Below, in pieces: positions 35,609-44,848 of a DNA stretch of 50,792 bases; position 1 is the stretch's first letter, and each line of letters begins with the position of its first letter. A program made the position numbers and the translations under genes. This DNA comes from Alphaproteobacteria bacterium (lineage in GTDB: Bacteria > Pseudomonadota > Alphaproteobacteria > JACZXZ01). The stretch spans positions 1 through 50,792 of the forward strand of contig DASPOR010000138.1 of assembly GCA_035625915.1 (NCBI GenBank), given 5' to 3'. The notes under the pieces were generated by a model. The model did no database searches and was not told the origin of the DNA. It saw nothing but the letters and a program-made list of their open reading frames with translations.

Positions 35609-36814
35609 TCACCGGCCCACGATGAAGCCGGGCAACAAAAAGAATGTCAGCACTGCCAGATTCATCAAGTCTATGAAGAACGCGCCGACGAGCGGCACGA
35701 CCACGAAGGCCTGCGGTGCGGGACCGTGGCGGCGAGTCAGCGCCTGCATGTTGGCGATCGCCGTCGCCGTCGCACCCATGGCGAATCCGCAGAAGGCCCC
35801 GGCGATGACAGCACTTTCGTAATCGCCGCCAACGACCCTGAACACAGCGTATGTGGCCCAGGCGGCAACAAGCACCGTCTGCGCTGCGAGAATGATCAAA
35901 AGAGGCCCAGCGAGCCAAAAGCTTGCGCCGAGATCCAAGGTCATCATCGTCCAGCACAAAAAAATCGAAAGGCAGATCGAGCCGATCAGTTCCGACGCCG
36001 CGTCGTGCAGCCTTAATCCGATAGCCGCACCGCCGTTGCGGATGATAAGGCCCATAATCAGGCACCACAGGAAATCCGGCACTGTTATCGCGCCACCCTG
36101 CAGCATGCTCCCCAGCATGCGGCCCACGATTACTGCGGCCAAAGCGGCTGCAAGCGAGATCGTAAACGACAACGTGGTGACCGGCGTCGTTACCGGTCCG
36201 CCGACTACGCCGCCGTCAGCGGCCGGTTCTACATCGGCGCGCGACAACTGCCGAATGAGTCGTTCAGCCACCGGCCCGCCGATAATGCCGCCAATCACGA
36301 GGCCGAGCGTCGCCGAGGTCATGGTCACGCCCATGACGCCGAGCAGGTCGTATTCCGCGGCGAAACGTTCCGCGTAGGCCGCACCCGTGCCGTGTCCGCC
36401 GACAAGTGTGACAGAGCCCGCTATCAAGCCGAGTGTGGGGTGGAGGCCGAGCAACTGCGCCATCATCACACCCAGGCCGTCCTGCGCGACAAGAAATGGA
36501 AATAGGACGAGCAAAAACCGCAGCAATCGGATTCCGCCCGATCGAAGCAATGTCAGGTCGGCCGTCAATCCGATCAAAGCGAAAAACGTCAACAGCAAGG
36601 GAACCCTGGTCGAAGTATCAAGCGAGACCTTGACCCCGGTCACCTGTTGCGCGAGCAGTGCAATTAACGCAAAAAGTATACCGCCGACGATCGGTGCTGG
36701 AATGCTGTAGCGCGCCAAGAAGGCCACGCGCTGGGTCAGGACACCGCCGACCACCAGCACCAGGCATGCGGCCAGGAGCGACGGGAGAAAGGGTAAGGCC
36801 AATTCGGACACCAT
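35609..36814 (-). CDS. gltS: Sodium/glutamate symporter
   Basis: This 401-residue membrane protein matches GltS in length (401 in E. coli) and layout: two inverted halves of about five helices with re-entrant loops. The GGHGTGAAYAERF motif and the later GAFCGFAMGATATAIANMQ motif are the conserved Gly/Ser/Ala-rich loops of the family. The ATG is at 36814, and a perfect 8-bp hairpin sits 22 nt upstream. It is a single-gene unit that would import L-glutamate with Na+. Confidence 0.93.
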   Translation of the reverse strand: MVSELALPFLPSLLAACLVLVVGGVLTQRVAFLARYSIPAPIVGGILFALIALLAQQVTGVKVSLDTSTRVPLLLTFFALIGLTADLTLLRSGGIRLLRFLLVLFPFLVAQDGLGVMMAQLLGLHPTLGLIAGSVTLVGGHGTGAAYAERFAAEYDLLGVMGVTMTSATLGLVIGGIIGGPVAERLIRQLSRADVEPAADGGVVGGPVTTPVTTLSFTISLAAALAAVIVGRMLGSMLQGGAITVPDFLWCLIMGLIIRNGGAAIGLRLHDAASELIGSICLSIFLCWTMMTLDLGASFWLAGPLLIILAAQTVLVAAWATYAVFRVVGGDYESAVIAGAFCGFAMGATATAIANMQALTRRHGPAPQAFVVVPLVGAFFIDLMNLAVLTFFLLPGFIVGR

Positions 36815-36835
36815 TCCCGCCAGCTTGCCCGAACG

Positions 36836-36857
36836 CTACCGCTTATGCCAGCGGTAG
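36836..36857. promoter_or_regulatory. Hairpin or operator in gltS leader
   Basis: Arms CTACCGCT (36836-36843) and AGCGGTAG (36850-36857) pair perfectly over 8 bp with a 6-nt loop, 22 bp upstream of the gltS start. It could be a protein-binding site or a leader RNA hairpin influencing translation. Confidence 0.4.
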
Positions 36858-37124
36858 AGACCGGCCTAAACGGAAACAGCGTGCTGCTCGCAAATTTCGA
36901 ATTTTTCAACTTAACACAAATCCAAGGACGTACAGATCCCCTCCCACATCGAACTCGATGGCGCGAGCGTGCCCATGCCGTTTAGTGGCCCTTCCTTGTG
37001 TTATCCGAAGGTTGCTAGCAGTCTGAAATCGATGTCACGCACCGAATGCCTTTCATACTGAAAATAGCAATATAGTTTAATATTTCGACCAAATTGCCTT
37101 AACAACGTACGAGGGAAGAGTTCG
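36858..37124. other. Divergent promoter region between gltS and flavin monooxygenase genes
   Basis: Together with the hairpin beside it this is a 310-bp gap. The half next to the monooxygenase gene is AT-rich (AATAGCAATATAGTTTAA around 37060-37080) and likely contains its promoter. GAGGGAAGAG just before the ATG at 37125 is the ribosome site. No gene was seen. Confidence 0.35.
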
Positions 37125-38324
37125 ATGCGCGCAGATCGGGCGAACGATCCAGTATTGGTGGCCGGCGGCGGCATTGGCGGGTTGGCGGTTGCCCTGGCAC
37201 TCACGCGGCAAGGACTTCGCGTCAAAGTCCTCGAGCAAGCGCCACGGCTCGGCGAGATCGGCGCCGGCATCCAACTTGGACCGAACGCCTTCGCGGCGTT
37301 CGATGCGCTTGGCATCGGCCCCAAAGCGCGTAGTCGTGCGGTCTATACCGACGAGATGGTCATGCACGATGCACTGAATGAATATCTGGTCGGTCGCGTG
37401 CCGACCGGCGAAGCATTTCGTGCGCGTTTCGGGAACCCCTATGCCGTGATCCATCGCGCCGACGTGCACATGTCGTTGCTCGAGGGTGCCAAGGGGTCCC
37501 AGCGGATCGAAATCGCGACGTCGACGCAGGTGCAGCGCATCGAACAGGATGACAATGGTGTGACCGTCTATGATGCCAACGGCGGTAAGCATCGTGGCGT
37601 CGCGGTCATCGGTGCTGATGGCGTCAAGTCGGCAGTGCGCCAGCAGTATGTCGGCGACGAAGCGCGCGTATCGGGCCATGTCGTGTACCGCGCAGTGGTC
37701 GATAAGAAAAACTTCCCGTCGGACCTGCAATGGAATGCCGCCAGCATCTGGGTCGGGCCCGACTGCCATTTGGTGCATTACCCCTTGCGTGGCGGTGAGC
37801 AGTACAACGTCGTCGTCACCTTTCATAGTCGCGCAAAGGAGAAGTGGAGTGTGCGCGAGGGAACGCGGGAGGAAGTGCAAAGCTATTTTGAGGGGATCTG
37901 TGCCCGCGCCCGACAGTTGATCGAACTGCCTAAGGACTGGAAGCGCTGGGCAACAGCCGACCGCGAGCCGATCGGCCGGTGGACCTACGGCCGTGTCACA
38001 CTGCTCGGCGATGCCGCACATCCAACGCTGCAATACCTCGCGCAGGGTGCGTGCATGGCGCTAGAGGACGCCGTGACGCTGGGCGAGGCGCTGCGCGTTC
38101 ATGCCGGAGACTTTCAGCTTGCCTTCGCCCATTACGAACGTTCGCGCATCTCCCGCACGGCGCGCGTCGTGCTTTCGGCCCGCGAGATGGGGCGTATCTA
38201 TCACGCCAAAGGTGTTGAGCGATTGGTGCGGAACGATCTTTGGAAGGGTCGTACGCAGGAACGTTTCTACGACGCGATGGAATGGCTTTACGGCTGGAAG
38301 GTCGAGGATTGCTTGGCCGTGTGA
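37125..38324 (+). CDS. FAD-dependent monooxygenase, 3-hydroxybenzoate 6-hydroxylase-like
   Basis: This 399-residue class A flavoprotein monooxygenase closely resembles 3-hydroxybenzoate 6-hydroxylases (NagX/XlnD/MhbM type), which make gentisate with NADH and O2. The FAD Rossmann motif VAGGGIGGLAVALAL is at residues 12-26, LEQAPRLGEIGAGIQLGPNA follows, then the NAD(P)H/FAD DG motif VIGADGVKSAVR and the FAD ribityl motif LLGDAAHPTLQYLAQG. The start has a GAGGGAAGAG ribosome site. Gentisate dioxygenase and maleylpyruvate genes are not adjacent, so the pathway would be completed elsewhere; a related aromatic substrate such as salicylate is possible. Confidence 0.85.
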   Translation: MRADRANDPVLVAGGGIGGLAVALALTRQGLRVKVLEQAPRLGEIGAGIQLGPNAFAAFDALGIGPKARSRAVYTDEMVMHDALNEYLVGRVPTGEAFRARFGNPYAVIHRADVHMSLLEGAKGSQRIEIATSTQVQRIEQDDNGVTVYDANGGKHRGVAVIGADGVKSAVRQQYVGDEARVSGHVVYRAVVDKKNFPSDLQWNAASIWVGPDCHLVHYPLRGGEQYNVVVTFHSRAKEKWSVREGTREEVQSYFEGICARARQLIELPKDWKRWATADREPIGRWTYGRVTLLGDAAHPTLQYLAQGACMALEDAVTLGEALRVHAGDFQLAFAHYERSRISRTARVVLSAREMGRIYHAKGVERLVRNDLWKGRTQERFYDAMEWLYGWKVEDCLAV

Positions 38325-38535
38325 GAGGCCTCCACCCATCGCCGATGCGTGGAGATTGGATCTCGCGTGAACTCCAGCACCTCGAGGGCTTCCCATATCT
38401 CATCGCATTGCCGCATTGCGTCAATGAACAATGCGGGCGACGAAAGTCTTTTTGGCCCAATTGCTGACGTGAGACGGTCGGCCAGACGTGCAAAAATGGG
38501 GCGTTCTGTCGGCAGTGACACAGGAGGGACGCGCC

Positions 38536-38964
38536 ATGCCGCGACATGCTTTGATTCCTTGTCTGCGCTACGCCGACGCGCCGGCTGCAATCGAATTTCT
38601 TTGCAACGCCTTTGGCTTCAGTGCTCATGTAGTTTATGCCGACGATAAAGACCCTTCGATCATCCACCACGCCCAACTCGTGCTCGATGGCAATATGATC
38701 ATGCTCGGAACCGATCGGCAGGGGGAAACAAAGGCGCTTTACGGGTGGATGACGCCGGCTCAGGCGGGTGGCGTGACAATGTGCGTGTGCGCAGTCATCG
38801 ATGATCCCGATGCGCATCATTTGCGGGCTGCGGCAGCCGGCGCACGCGTGATTCGCAAGCCTCATGACAATGAGGGCTATCCGGGCCGCGCGTACGACGT
38901 GTTCGATTGCGAAGGAAATGTGTGGAACTTTGGCAGCTACGATCCCTGGTCAAGTGTGGAATGA
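38536..38964 (+). CDS. VOC family protein (glyoxalase/PhnB-like)
   Basis: This 142-residue protein has the PhnB/YdcH-like VOC fold opening with ALIPCLRYADAPAAIEFLCNAFGF. HHAQLVLDGNMIMLG near residue 49 and the C-terminal DCEGNVWNFGSYDPW, where a Glu is followed by a Trp-Asn-Phe pattern, are typical of VOC proteins of unknown role. The start at 38536 is set by a strong GGAGGG ribosome site. It follows the monooxygenase gene after 211 bp in the same direction and may be expressed separately. Confidence 0.82.
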   Translation: MPRHALIPCLRYADAPAAIEFLCNAFGFSAHVVYADDKDPSIIHHAQLVLDGNMIMLGTDRQGETKALYGWMTPAQAGGVTMCVCAVIDDPDAHHLRAAAAGARVIRKPHDNEGYPGRAYDVFDCEGNVWNFGSYDPWSSVE

Positions 38965-39061
38965 TAGCGGCACAATGCTGGATGTGCGGCGGCGGGCCGA
39001 TCCGGTAGCTTAGCGGGCCGTCGGTAATCCCGCGAGATCGTTCGTGATGACTTTCCCCTTT

Positions 39062-39427
39062 TTACTGCATGGGCATCGACATCATGTTGCTGTTGAGATT
39101 GGCGATGATCCAGAGCGAACCTGCAATGACGAGGAAGACGATCAGCACGCCGAAGGCGAGGGCCAGAATATTGTTCGTGCTATCGGCTCCGCTGCCCAGA
39201 TGCAAAAAGAAGACGAGGTGTACGCCGATCTGCGCGAAGGCGAGCACGATCAACCCGACCGGGATGCCCGGGGGCCAGAGCAAATTGGTCTGCGACACGA
39301 CGAACGAGGCGATCGTCGCCAGGATCGCAAGCGCCAGCCCCGCCGTGTACGACAGATAGTTGGCTGTGCGCTCATGCTCTTCGACGCCCGGCGTGCGGTC
39401 GTCGAAAACGTGCTCGTGACTGTCCAT
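39062..39427 (-). CDS. cyoD: Cytochrome o ubiquinol oxidase subunit IV
   Basis: This 121-residue subunit has three membrane helices (LALAILATIASFVVS, IPVGLIVLAFAQIGVHLVFFLHL, and AFGVLIVFLVIAGSLWIIANL in part), the HLVFFLHLGSG motif being typical of CyoD. The ATG at 39427 gives a short His- and Glu-rich cytosolic N-terminus. It is the last gene of cyoABCD, 5 nt after cyoC. It aids assembly of the oxidase. Confidence 0.9.
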   Translation of the reverse strand: MDSHEHVFDDRTPGVEEHERTANYLSYTAGLALAILATIASFVVSQTNLLWPPGIPVGLIVLAFAQIGVHLVFFLHLGSGADSTNNILALAFGVLIVFLVIAGSLWIIANLNSNMMSMPMQ

Positions 39428-39432
39428 CAACG

Positions 39433-40068
39433 TCAAGCTCCCATCAGATAGACCAACGTGAATACCCCGACCCAGACGATGTCCAGCGCGTGCCAGAATA
39501 AGCTCCAGCACAATAGACGCCGCAGCACGGCGGGTCGCAGGCCGTGTGCGATCGCCTGGGCAACCAGATAGACGAGTGCGATCAGACCGCTGGCGACGTG
39601 GATGCCGTGAGTGCCGACCAAAGTGAAGAAGGCGGACAGAAAGCCGCTGCGCGACGGCCCAGCACCCCTCTCTACCATGCCAGCAAATTCCGTGGCCTCG
39701 ATGTACAGAAAGGCCGCACCGAGCACGAATGTAAAAGCTGAGAAGATCAAGAAGCGCGCCGGTTGCCGCCGCTCGGCGGACAACGCACCGAGCCCGCATG
39801 TATAGCTCGAGAACAATAGACACATCGTCTCGATGAAGACGCTGCGGATATTGAAAAGCTCGGCCCCTGTCGGTCCGCCCGCGGTATTATGCGACAAGAC
39901 CGCATACGCTGCGAACAGCGCCGAGAACATGATCATGTCGCCGAGAATGAATATCCAGAATCCATAAGCGACGACGATGCGCTTCGAGGCCGGCCCACCG
40001 CCGCCGCGCCCTCGGGCGAACTCGGTCCGGAGCGCGTCCGGAGCTCTATCGGCTGTTCCGATCGTCAT
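39433..40068 (-). CDS. cyoC: Cytochrome o ubiquinol oxidase subunit III
   Basis: This 211-residue protein has the five helices expected of CyoC (FWIFILGDMIMFSALFAAY first) and the conserved HGIHVASGLIALVYLV segment and WHALDIVWVGVFTLVYLMG C-terminus. The ATG at 40068 has GAGGTAG upstream and lies 10 nt after the cyoB stop. It forms part of the quinol oxidase complex in the inner membrane. Confidence 0.93.
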   Translation of the reverse strand: MTIGTADRAPDALRTEFARGRGGGGPASKRIVVAYGFWIFILGDMIMFSALFAAYAVLSHNTAGGPTGAELFNIRSVFIETMCLLFSSYTCGLGALSAERRQPARFLIFSAFTFVLGAAFLYIEATEFAGMVERGAGPSRSGFLSAFFTLVGTHGIHVASGLIALVYLVAQAIAHGLRPAVLRRLLCWSLFWHALDIVWVGVFTLVYLMGA

Positions 40069-40078
40069 GCCGGCTACC

Positions 40079-42028
40079 TCACCGAGCCCGTTCCATTTGC
40101 GCAACCTCGGTGGCCGAGATTTCGCGCTCACGCTCGATGCTCCAGCCGGCTATCAGAGCCACGACTATCGCGGCGACGAAGCCGAGGATCGCCAACCACC
40201 AAATCTGCCAGATCAGCGAAAAACCCATGATCACCGCAAAGAATGCGGTGACGAAACCCGCTGCACTGTTGCGCGGCATTTCGATCGCTTCATATACCGG
40301 CTCGGCCGGGGCTCGGCCCGCACGCTTCATGTACCAGAATGCGTCGATCGCCTCGACTTTGGGTAGCACGGCAAAATTGTAGGCTGGTGGCGGTGACGAG
40401 GTCGACCATTCAAGGGTCCGTCCGTTCCACGGGTCCCCGGTCAGGTCGAGTCGACGCTCGCGCGTGCGAATGCTGACATAGAGTTGCGCAATCTGGCAGA
40501 TGATTCCACAGAGAATCACGATGGCTCCGAACTCCGCAACGAGCAGCAGCGGCTGCCAGCTCGGCTCGGCTATCTGTTCCAGGCGCCGGGTCATCCCCTT
40601 CAGGCCCAGGGCATAGAGAGGCATGAAGGCGAGATAGAAGCCGACGAACCAGCACCAGAAACTGGCATGACCCAGGCGTTCGTCGAGGGTGAACCCGAAC
40701 GCTTTCGGGAACCAGAAGTTGATACCCGCAAGCGCGCCGAACACGACGCCGCCAATGATAACATTGTGAAAATGGGCAACCAGGAACGCGCTGTTGTGGA
40801 GCACGAAATCGACCGGCGGAACCGCCAGCAAAACGCCAGTAAGGCCGCCGATTACGAACGTGATAATGAACCCGATGGCGAACATCATCGGCGTCTTGTA
40901 CACGATCCGACCACGAAACATCGTGAACAGCCAGTTGAAGACTTTGACTCCCGTCGGCACTGCAATGATCGACGACATGATCCCGAAGAACGCATTGACG
41001 TTGGCGCCCGCTCCCATCGTGAAAAAGTGGTGCAGCCAGACCATGAAAGAGAGCACACAAATTCCGAGCGTCGCCAAAACCATCGAGCGGTAGCTGAACA
41101 GCCCCTTGCCGCAAAAGGTCGCGACCACTTCGGAAAAGACCCCGAACGCCGGCAGGACCAATATGTAGACTTCGGGATGGCCCCACGCCCAAAACAGATT
41201 GACATACATCATCTGGTTACCGCCGGCATCGTTGGTGAAGAAATGCATGCCGAGGTAACGATCGAGCAGCAGCATCACGAAGGTCGCGGTCAGGATCGGA
41301 AAGGCGGCGACTATCAACAGATTTGCCGACAGCGCGGTCCAGCAGAACACCGGCATCCGGAAATAGGTCATGCCCGGAGCGCGCAATTTGAGAATCGTGG
41401 TCACGAAATTGATGCCGGTCAGTAAGGTTCCGACACCTGAGATCTGTAATGACCAGAGGTAGTAATCAACGCCGACATCTGGCGAAAAGGCCAGCTCGGA
41501 GAGCGGCGGATAGCCCATCCAACCGGTGCGCGCGAAATTGCCGATGACGAGCGACATATTGATCAGCAGCGCGCCCGTTGCCGTAAGCCACAGGCTGACC
41601 GAATTGAGCACAGGAAAGGCGACGTCGCGCACGCCCAGTTGCAACGGCACGGCAAAGTTCATCAGTCCGATGACGAGCGGCATCGCCACGAAAAAAATCA
41701 TGATCGTGCCGTGTGCCGAGAAGACCTGGTTGTAGTGCTCTGGCGGCAAGTATCCCTGCGCACCGCCGACCGCGAAAGCCTGCTGTGTGCGCATCATGAT
41801 CGCATCCGAGAAGCCACGCAGCAACATCACCAGGCCGAGACATAAGTACATGACGCCGATGCGCTTGTGGTCGACGCTGGTCAGCCACTCGCGCCACAGA
41901 TATGGCCACCAGCCCTTTACGGTGACGATCACGAGGATGGCCAGAATGACGATGCCAACGACCGCTCCGCTGAGCAGCGGCAGCGGCTCATTGAAAGGAA
42001 TTGCTGACCAGCTCAGCTTTCCCAGCAT
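40079..42028 (-). CDS. cyoB: Cytochrome o ubiquinol oxidase subunit I
   Basis: This 649-residue haem-copper oxidase core subunit reduces O2 and pumps protons. The haem b ligand His is in [11 protein letters not shown]. The cross-linked CuB His-Tyr pair and the D-channel Glu are in [15 protein letters not shown]. The CuB His pair is in [12 protein letters not shown], and the haem o and b ligands are in [10 protein letters not shown]. The size (663 in E. coli) and the TM count are as expected. The start at 42028 has GGGAGGG upstream and overlaps nothing; 1 nt separates it from the cyoA stop. Confidence 0.96.
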   Translation of the reverse strand: MLGKLSWSAIPFNEPLPLLSGAVVGIVILAILVIVTVKGWWPYLWREWLTSVDHKRIGVMYLCLGLVMLLRGFSDAIMMRTQQAFAVGGAQGYLPPEHYNQVFSAHGTIMIFFVAMPLVIGLMNFAVPLQLGVRDVAFPVLNSVSLWLTATGALLINMSLVIGNFARTGWMGYPPLSELAFSPDVGVDYYLWSLQISGVGTLLTGINFVTTILKLRAPGMTYFRMPVFCWTALSANLLIVAAFPILTATFVMLLLDRYLGMHFFTNDAGGNQMMYVNLFWAWGHPEVYILVLPAFGVFSEVVATFCGKGLFSYRSMVLATLGICVLSFMVWLHHFFTMGAGANVNAFFGIMSSIIAVPTGVKVFNWLFTMFRGRIVYKTPMMFAIGFIITFVIGGLTGVLLAVPPVDFVLHNSAFLVAHFHNVIIGGVVFGALAGINFWFPKAFGFTLDERLGHASFWCWFVGFYLAFMPLYALGLKGMTRRLEQIAEPSWQPLLLVAEFGAIVILCGIICQIAQLYVSIRTRERRLDLTGDPWNGRTLEWSTSSPPPAYNFAVLPKVEAIDAFWYMKRAGRAPAEPVYEAIEMPRNSAAGFVTAFFAVIMGFSLIWQIWWLAILGFVAAIVVALIAGWSIEREREISATEVAQMERAR

Positions 42029-42029
42029 G

Positions 42030-42956
42030 TCACCCTCCCGCCTGTCGCGCCGCAGGACAACAGTCCCCAGCGATGCCCACCTTTTCGGGGCCCGCCACCG
42101 TCCGTTCAAGGATGCGTTCGAACAGCTTCGCGTCCACCGAGCGATAGGTTGTGGGCGGCACGGCTTTGCTCGGCTTTGCTAACTCGGCGTAGGCGGCATC
42201 GTCGAGCGCGGGTCCCGCGCCGCGCACCTGCTCGACCCAGGCGCTGAAATCGCCGGTGGTTACCGACTTGACGATAAACCGCATTTGGGAAAAGCCATCG
42301 CCACTGAAATTCGCCGAAAAGCCGCGATATTCGCCCGGCTGATCCGCGAGAAGGCTGAGATGGGTCGTCATGCCGCCCATCGTGTAGATCTGGCTGCCGA
42401 GCTGTGGCACGAAGAACGAATTCATCACTGTCGCCGAGGTGAGCCGAAATTCGATGGGCGTTCCAGCCGGGATGACAAGCTGATTGATTGCGGCTATGCC
42501 CTGGTCGGGATAAATGAATAGCCATTTCCAATCAAACGCTACCACGTCCACGCGAAGCGGGTCGGACTTCCCCTGGATCGGCGCTCGCGGATCGAGCTGG
42601 TAGGAACCGATCCAAATGACCCCGCCCAGCAAGATTACGGTCAACGCCGGGATCGACCAGACGACGAACTCGACACGCCCTTCATAAGACTCGTCCATGC
42701 TTTGTTTGGCGCGGGTGTTGGACGAGCGGTACCACCAGGCGAACGCCAAGGTGACCAGGATCACGGGAATCACGACAACGAGCATGATTGCGGTCGAATT
42801 GATCAGGAGAAGTCGCTCCGCCGACGCGATGGGCCCTTGCGGATCCAGCACTCCCTCTCGCCCACAGGAAGCGACAAGAACGGAAGCACATACCACCGGC
42901 CAGCGAAGCCAGCGTGAATGACATGAGCGGCGCGGTGGATTGGTTGTTCTTCTCAT
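42030..42956 (-). CDS. cyoA: Cytochrome o ubiquinol oxidase subunit II
   Basis: This 308-residue membrane-anchored lipoprotein has an N-terminal signal with lipobox VASC, two helices ([21 protein letters not shown] and [17 protein letters not shown]) and a cupredoxin domain. The CuA-binding motif of cytochrome c oxidases is absent: the corresponding loop reads [14 protein letters not shown]. That marks the enzyme as a quinol oxidase. It is the first gene of cyoABCD. The cyoE haem O synthase gene is not next to the operon. Confidence 0.92.
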   Translation of the reverse strand: MRRTTNPPRRSCHSRWLRWPVVCASVLVASCGREGVLDPQGPIASAERLLLINSTAIMLVVVIPVILVTLAFAWWYRSSNTRAKQSMDESYEGRVEFVVWSIPALTVILLGGVIWIGSYQLDPRAPIQGKSDPLRVDVVAFDWKWLFIYPDQGIAAINQLVIPAGTPIEFRLTSATVMNSFFVPQLGSQIYTMGGMTTHLSLLADQPGEYRGFSANFSGDGFSQMRFIVKSVTTGDFSAWVEQVRGAGPALDDAAYAELAKPSKAVPPTTYRSVDAKLFERILERTVAGPEKVGIAGDCCPAARQAGG

Positions 42957-43398
42957 CGGACTGGATCGGCCCCTCTCCCGCGTTCGGAAATCGAGTTGGC
43001 GTATCTCCCGTCCTGTCGTTGATCGTATGCGAAATGGCGCGCTAGCGCCAGAGGTTCGTATCCGCAAGATCGATGATTTCGGCGATTCGTCCGATCATAG
43101 CAAAGGTCGTTGAAGCGATCGCCGACGACGCCGCAAGCTCGCGCGACACCCGCTGTGGCCGAAGCTTCAACGAATTGATCAGCAACGGGTCTGGCCATGC
43201 GACGCACTCCCCCGTTGGCGCGACACGAAGATTGGCTGTCACAGAACTTGCACAAAAACGAGTACCGGTCGTAACGGAGCCATCACACCAGGAAGATGAA
43301 GTTGCGACAATGGGACGATGGTAACGTCGATGCATGTAACGACCGTCAAGCCAGGCGCCGCTTTGATCGACGGAGCCAGGCAGACAGCCTACGAACAT
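42957..43398. other. Region between cyoA and enoyl-CoA hydratase-like gene
   Basis: This 440-bp gap must hold the cyo promoter on the minus strand. I see no clear FNR/FixK box, no hairpin and no protein with a recognisable family in it. Confidence 0.35.
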
Positions 43399-44238
43399 TT
43401 ACGGTCCAAGTTGACCAACGTAGTGACCGAGACGATTTTCCGCGTCGCCCGGTTTGTGGAAACCCCGCTCCATCAGCTTCTTGATTCTTGCCTGAGCGGC
43501 GGGGCGTTGCACCGAAGCAATGAACGCATCCCACTCTGGGGCAATTTCCGCATCCGAAGGTAGGCTGGCGATATTGACCAGACGTTTCGTTTCAGCGAGC
43601 GCCTGCTTGTCAAACGTCGCTATCCGCCGTGCAAGCGCGTCGACAAATCCGTCAAGCTCTCGATCAGGGAGCGAACGATTGACGTAGCCGTAGAGCTCCG
43701 CAAGATCTCCAGGGATATCGTCGGCCCCTAGAAACACTTCCAACGCACGCCCACGGCCAATCAAACGCGGCAACCTCGCCATCGGCCCTCCGCCAGGCAC
43801 CAAGCCAGCGCCGACTTCCCATTGCGAGAGGATGGCCTTTTCGCGGCTGGCGAAGCGCATGTCGGATGCAAGGGACAGTTCGCTTCCGACCCCTGTCGCT
43901 CGTCCCCGAATTGACGCAATCGAAACAACCGGCGCACGGCTGAGTCGGGCGAGCATATCAGGCAGGGGCTGCAGCCCTGTCGGGCCGGGAGGCAGGCTTG
44001 TCGAGTCCTCTAGCTTCGCAAGGAAATCATAGTGAGTCAGGAAGAAGCCTTCGACCGCACTGTCAAAGACCACAACCTTTACGTCCGGATCGACCTCGAG
44101 TGATTTGACGACCTGTTCCAATTGCGGGATCGACTCCGGCCCAAAGATGTTCAGAGGCGGATGATCAAAAGTCACTCGCCAATAGAAGGGCGACCGGCGC
44201 TCAAGGCGAATCCGGCGGGATGCTACTGGATTGTTCAT
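43399..44238 (-). CDS. Enoyl-CoA hydratase/isomerase family protein
   Basis: This 279-residue crotonase-fold protein has the oxyanion-hole segment SIRGRATGVGSELSLASDMRFA near residue 110-131 (quoted in parts). The segment AILSQWEVGAGLVPGGGPMARLPRL corresponds to the first catalytic-Glu loop of crotonase. The second Glu of true hydratases is not obvious, so hydration, isomerisation or another CoA-ester reaction cannot be distinguished. The N-terminus FYWRVTFDHPPLNIFGPES is typical of a divergent subgroup found in Burkholderiales and Rhizobiales. It stands alone between the cyo operon and the iorAB cluster. Confidence 0.82.
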   Translation of the reverse strand: MNNPVASRRIRLERRSPFYWRVTFDHPPLNIFGPESIPQLEQVVKSLEVDPDVKVVVFDSAVEGFFLTHYDFLAKLEDSTSLPPGPTGLQPLPDMLARLSRAPVVSIASIRGRATGVGSELSLASDMRFASREKAILSQWEVGAGLVPGGGPMARLPRLIGRGRALEVFLGADDIPGDLAELYGYVNRSLPDRELDGFVDALARRIATFDKQALAETKRLVNIASLPSDAEIAPEWDAFIASVQRPAAQARIKKLMERGFHKPGDAENRLGHYVGQLGP

Positions 44239-44848
44239 TTCCTTACCCTCTCACTGAACGAAATGTGCGAATAGCATCGGCGGGTGCTTCGTCATCGCAG
44301 CCGCCACTCGATAGCAGCTACTCACGCAAAGCCGCGATCGCGCAGCCATCGCCACCCACAGTATTGCGCTGGAATAGTTACCCGACATCGGCCCCTAGAC
44401 GCCCCAGCCGGGTAAGAGCTGTGTAGACGGCCATCCGTACGACCGAGGAATTCATCTCTCGCCTCCGCTAACGCGACATTCGCGCACACGTTTTCCGGCA
44501 TGGTCGGGCGCAGACTTGCTGGACGTTCGATTCGTCGTAACCCTGGTACGACAGACTCTACGCCGAGCATGTGCATGTCAATCTGAAGCAATAAAAAGTG
44601 CGACAAGTGCAGACGCAAATCGATTAGACGAAGGTGTCGGTGACACTATCGTCCAATGCCGTCGCATTGCGCTCGATGACATGTGCGATTGGCTCCCATT
44701 GATTTGAATGTGCGAGCATGTCGTTCTTGGCGACGACTATGCTCTGCCGCAACTGCATGCGCTGCGACTTTTTCGATCGCCTCGTCGACTGACAATCGAA
44801 CATCGCCCATGGCGGGAAGCCATCGAGTGATGAGTTCGCTTTTGCGGA
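44239..44848. other. Gene-poor region with probable gene remnants
   Basis: This 610-bp stretch holds no intact gene. On the minus strand short open frames, such as one ending in ALDDSVTDTFV (stop at about 44625), look like C-terminal pieces of a decayed gene. Parts of this sequence recur near 49101-49122 and 49332-49352 beyond the iorAB-cytochrome cluster. Confidence 0.35.
44618..44657. repeat. Imperfect direct repeat copy A
   Basis: Positions 44618-44639 match 49101-49122 in 20 of 22 bases, and 44637-44657 match 49332-49352 in 19 of 21. In one reading frame on the minus strand both copies encode related endings (LDDSV and LDDGV; DTFV then stop). This suggests two diverged copies of the same gene end rather than chance. 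Copy A lies beyond the 3' end of iorB. Confidence 0.45.

Noticed and set aside
40484..41425. A 313-residue plus-strand frame
   Set aside because: It is antisense to cyoB and is rich in Glu, Arg and His as expected for the complement of a membrane protein gene.
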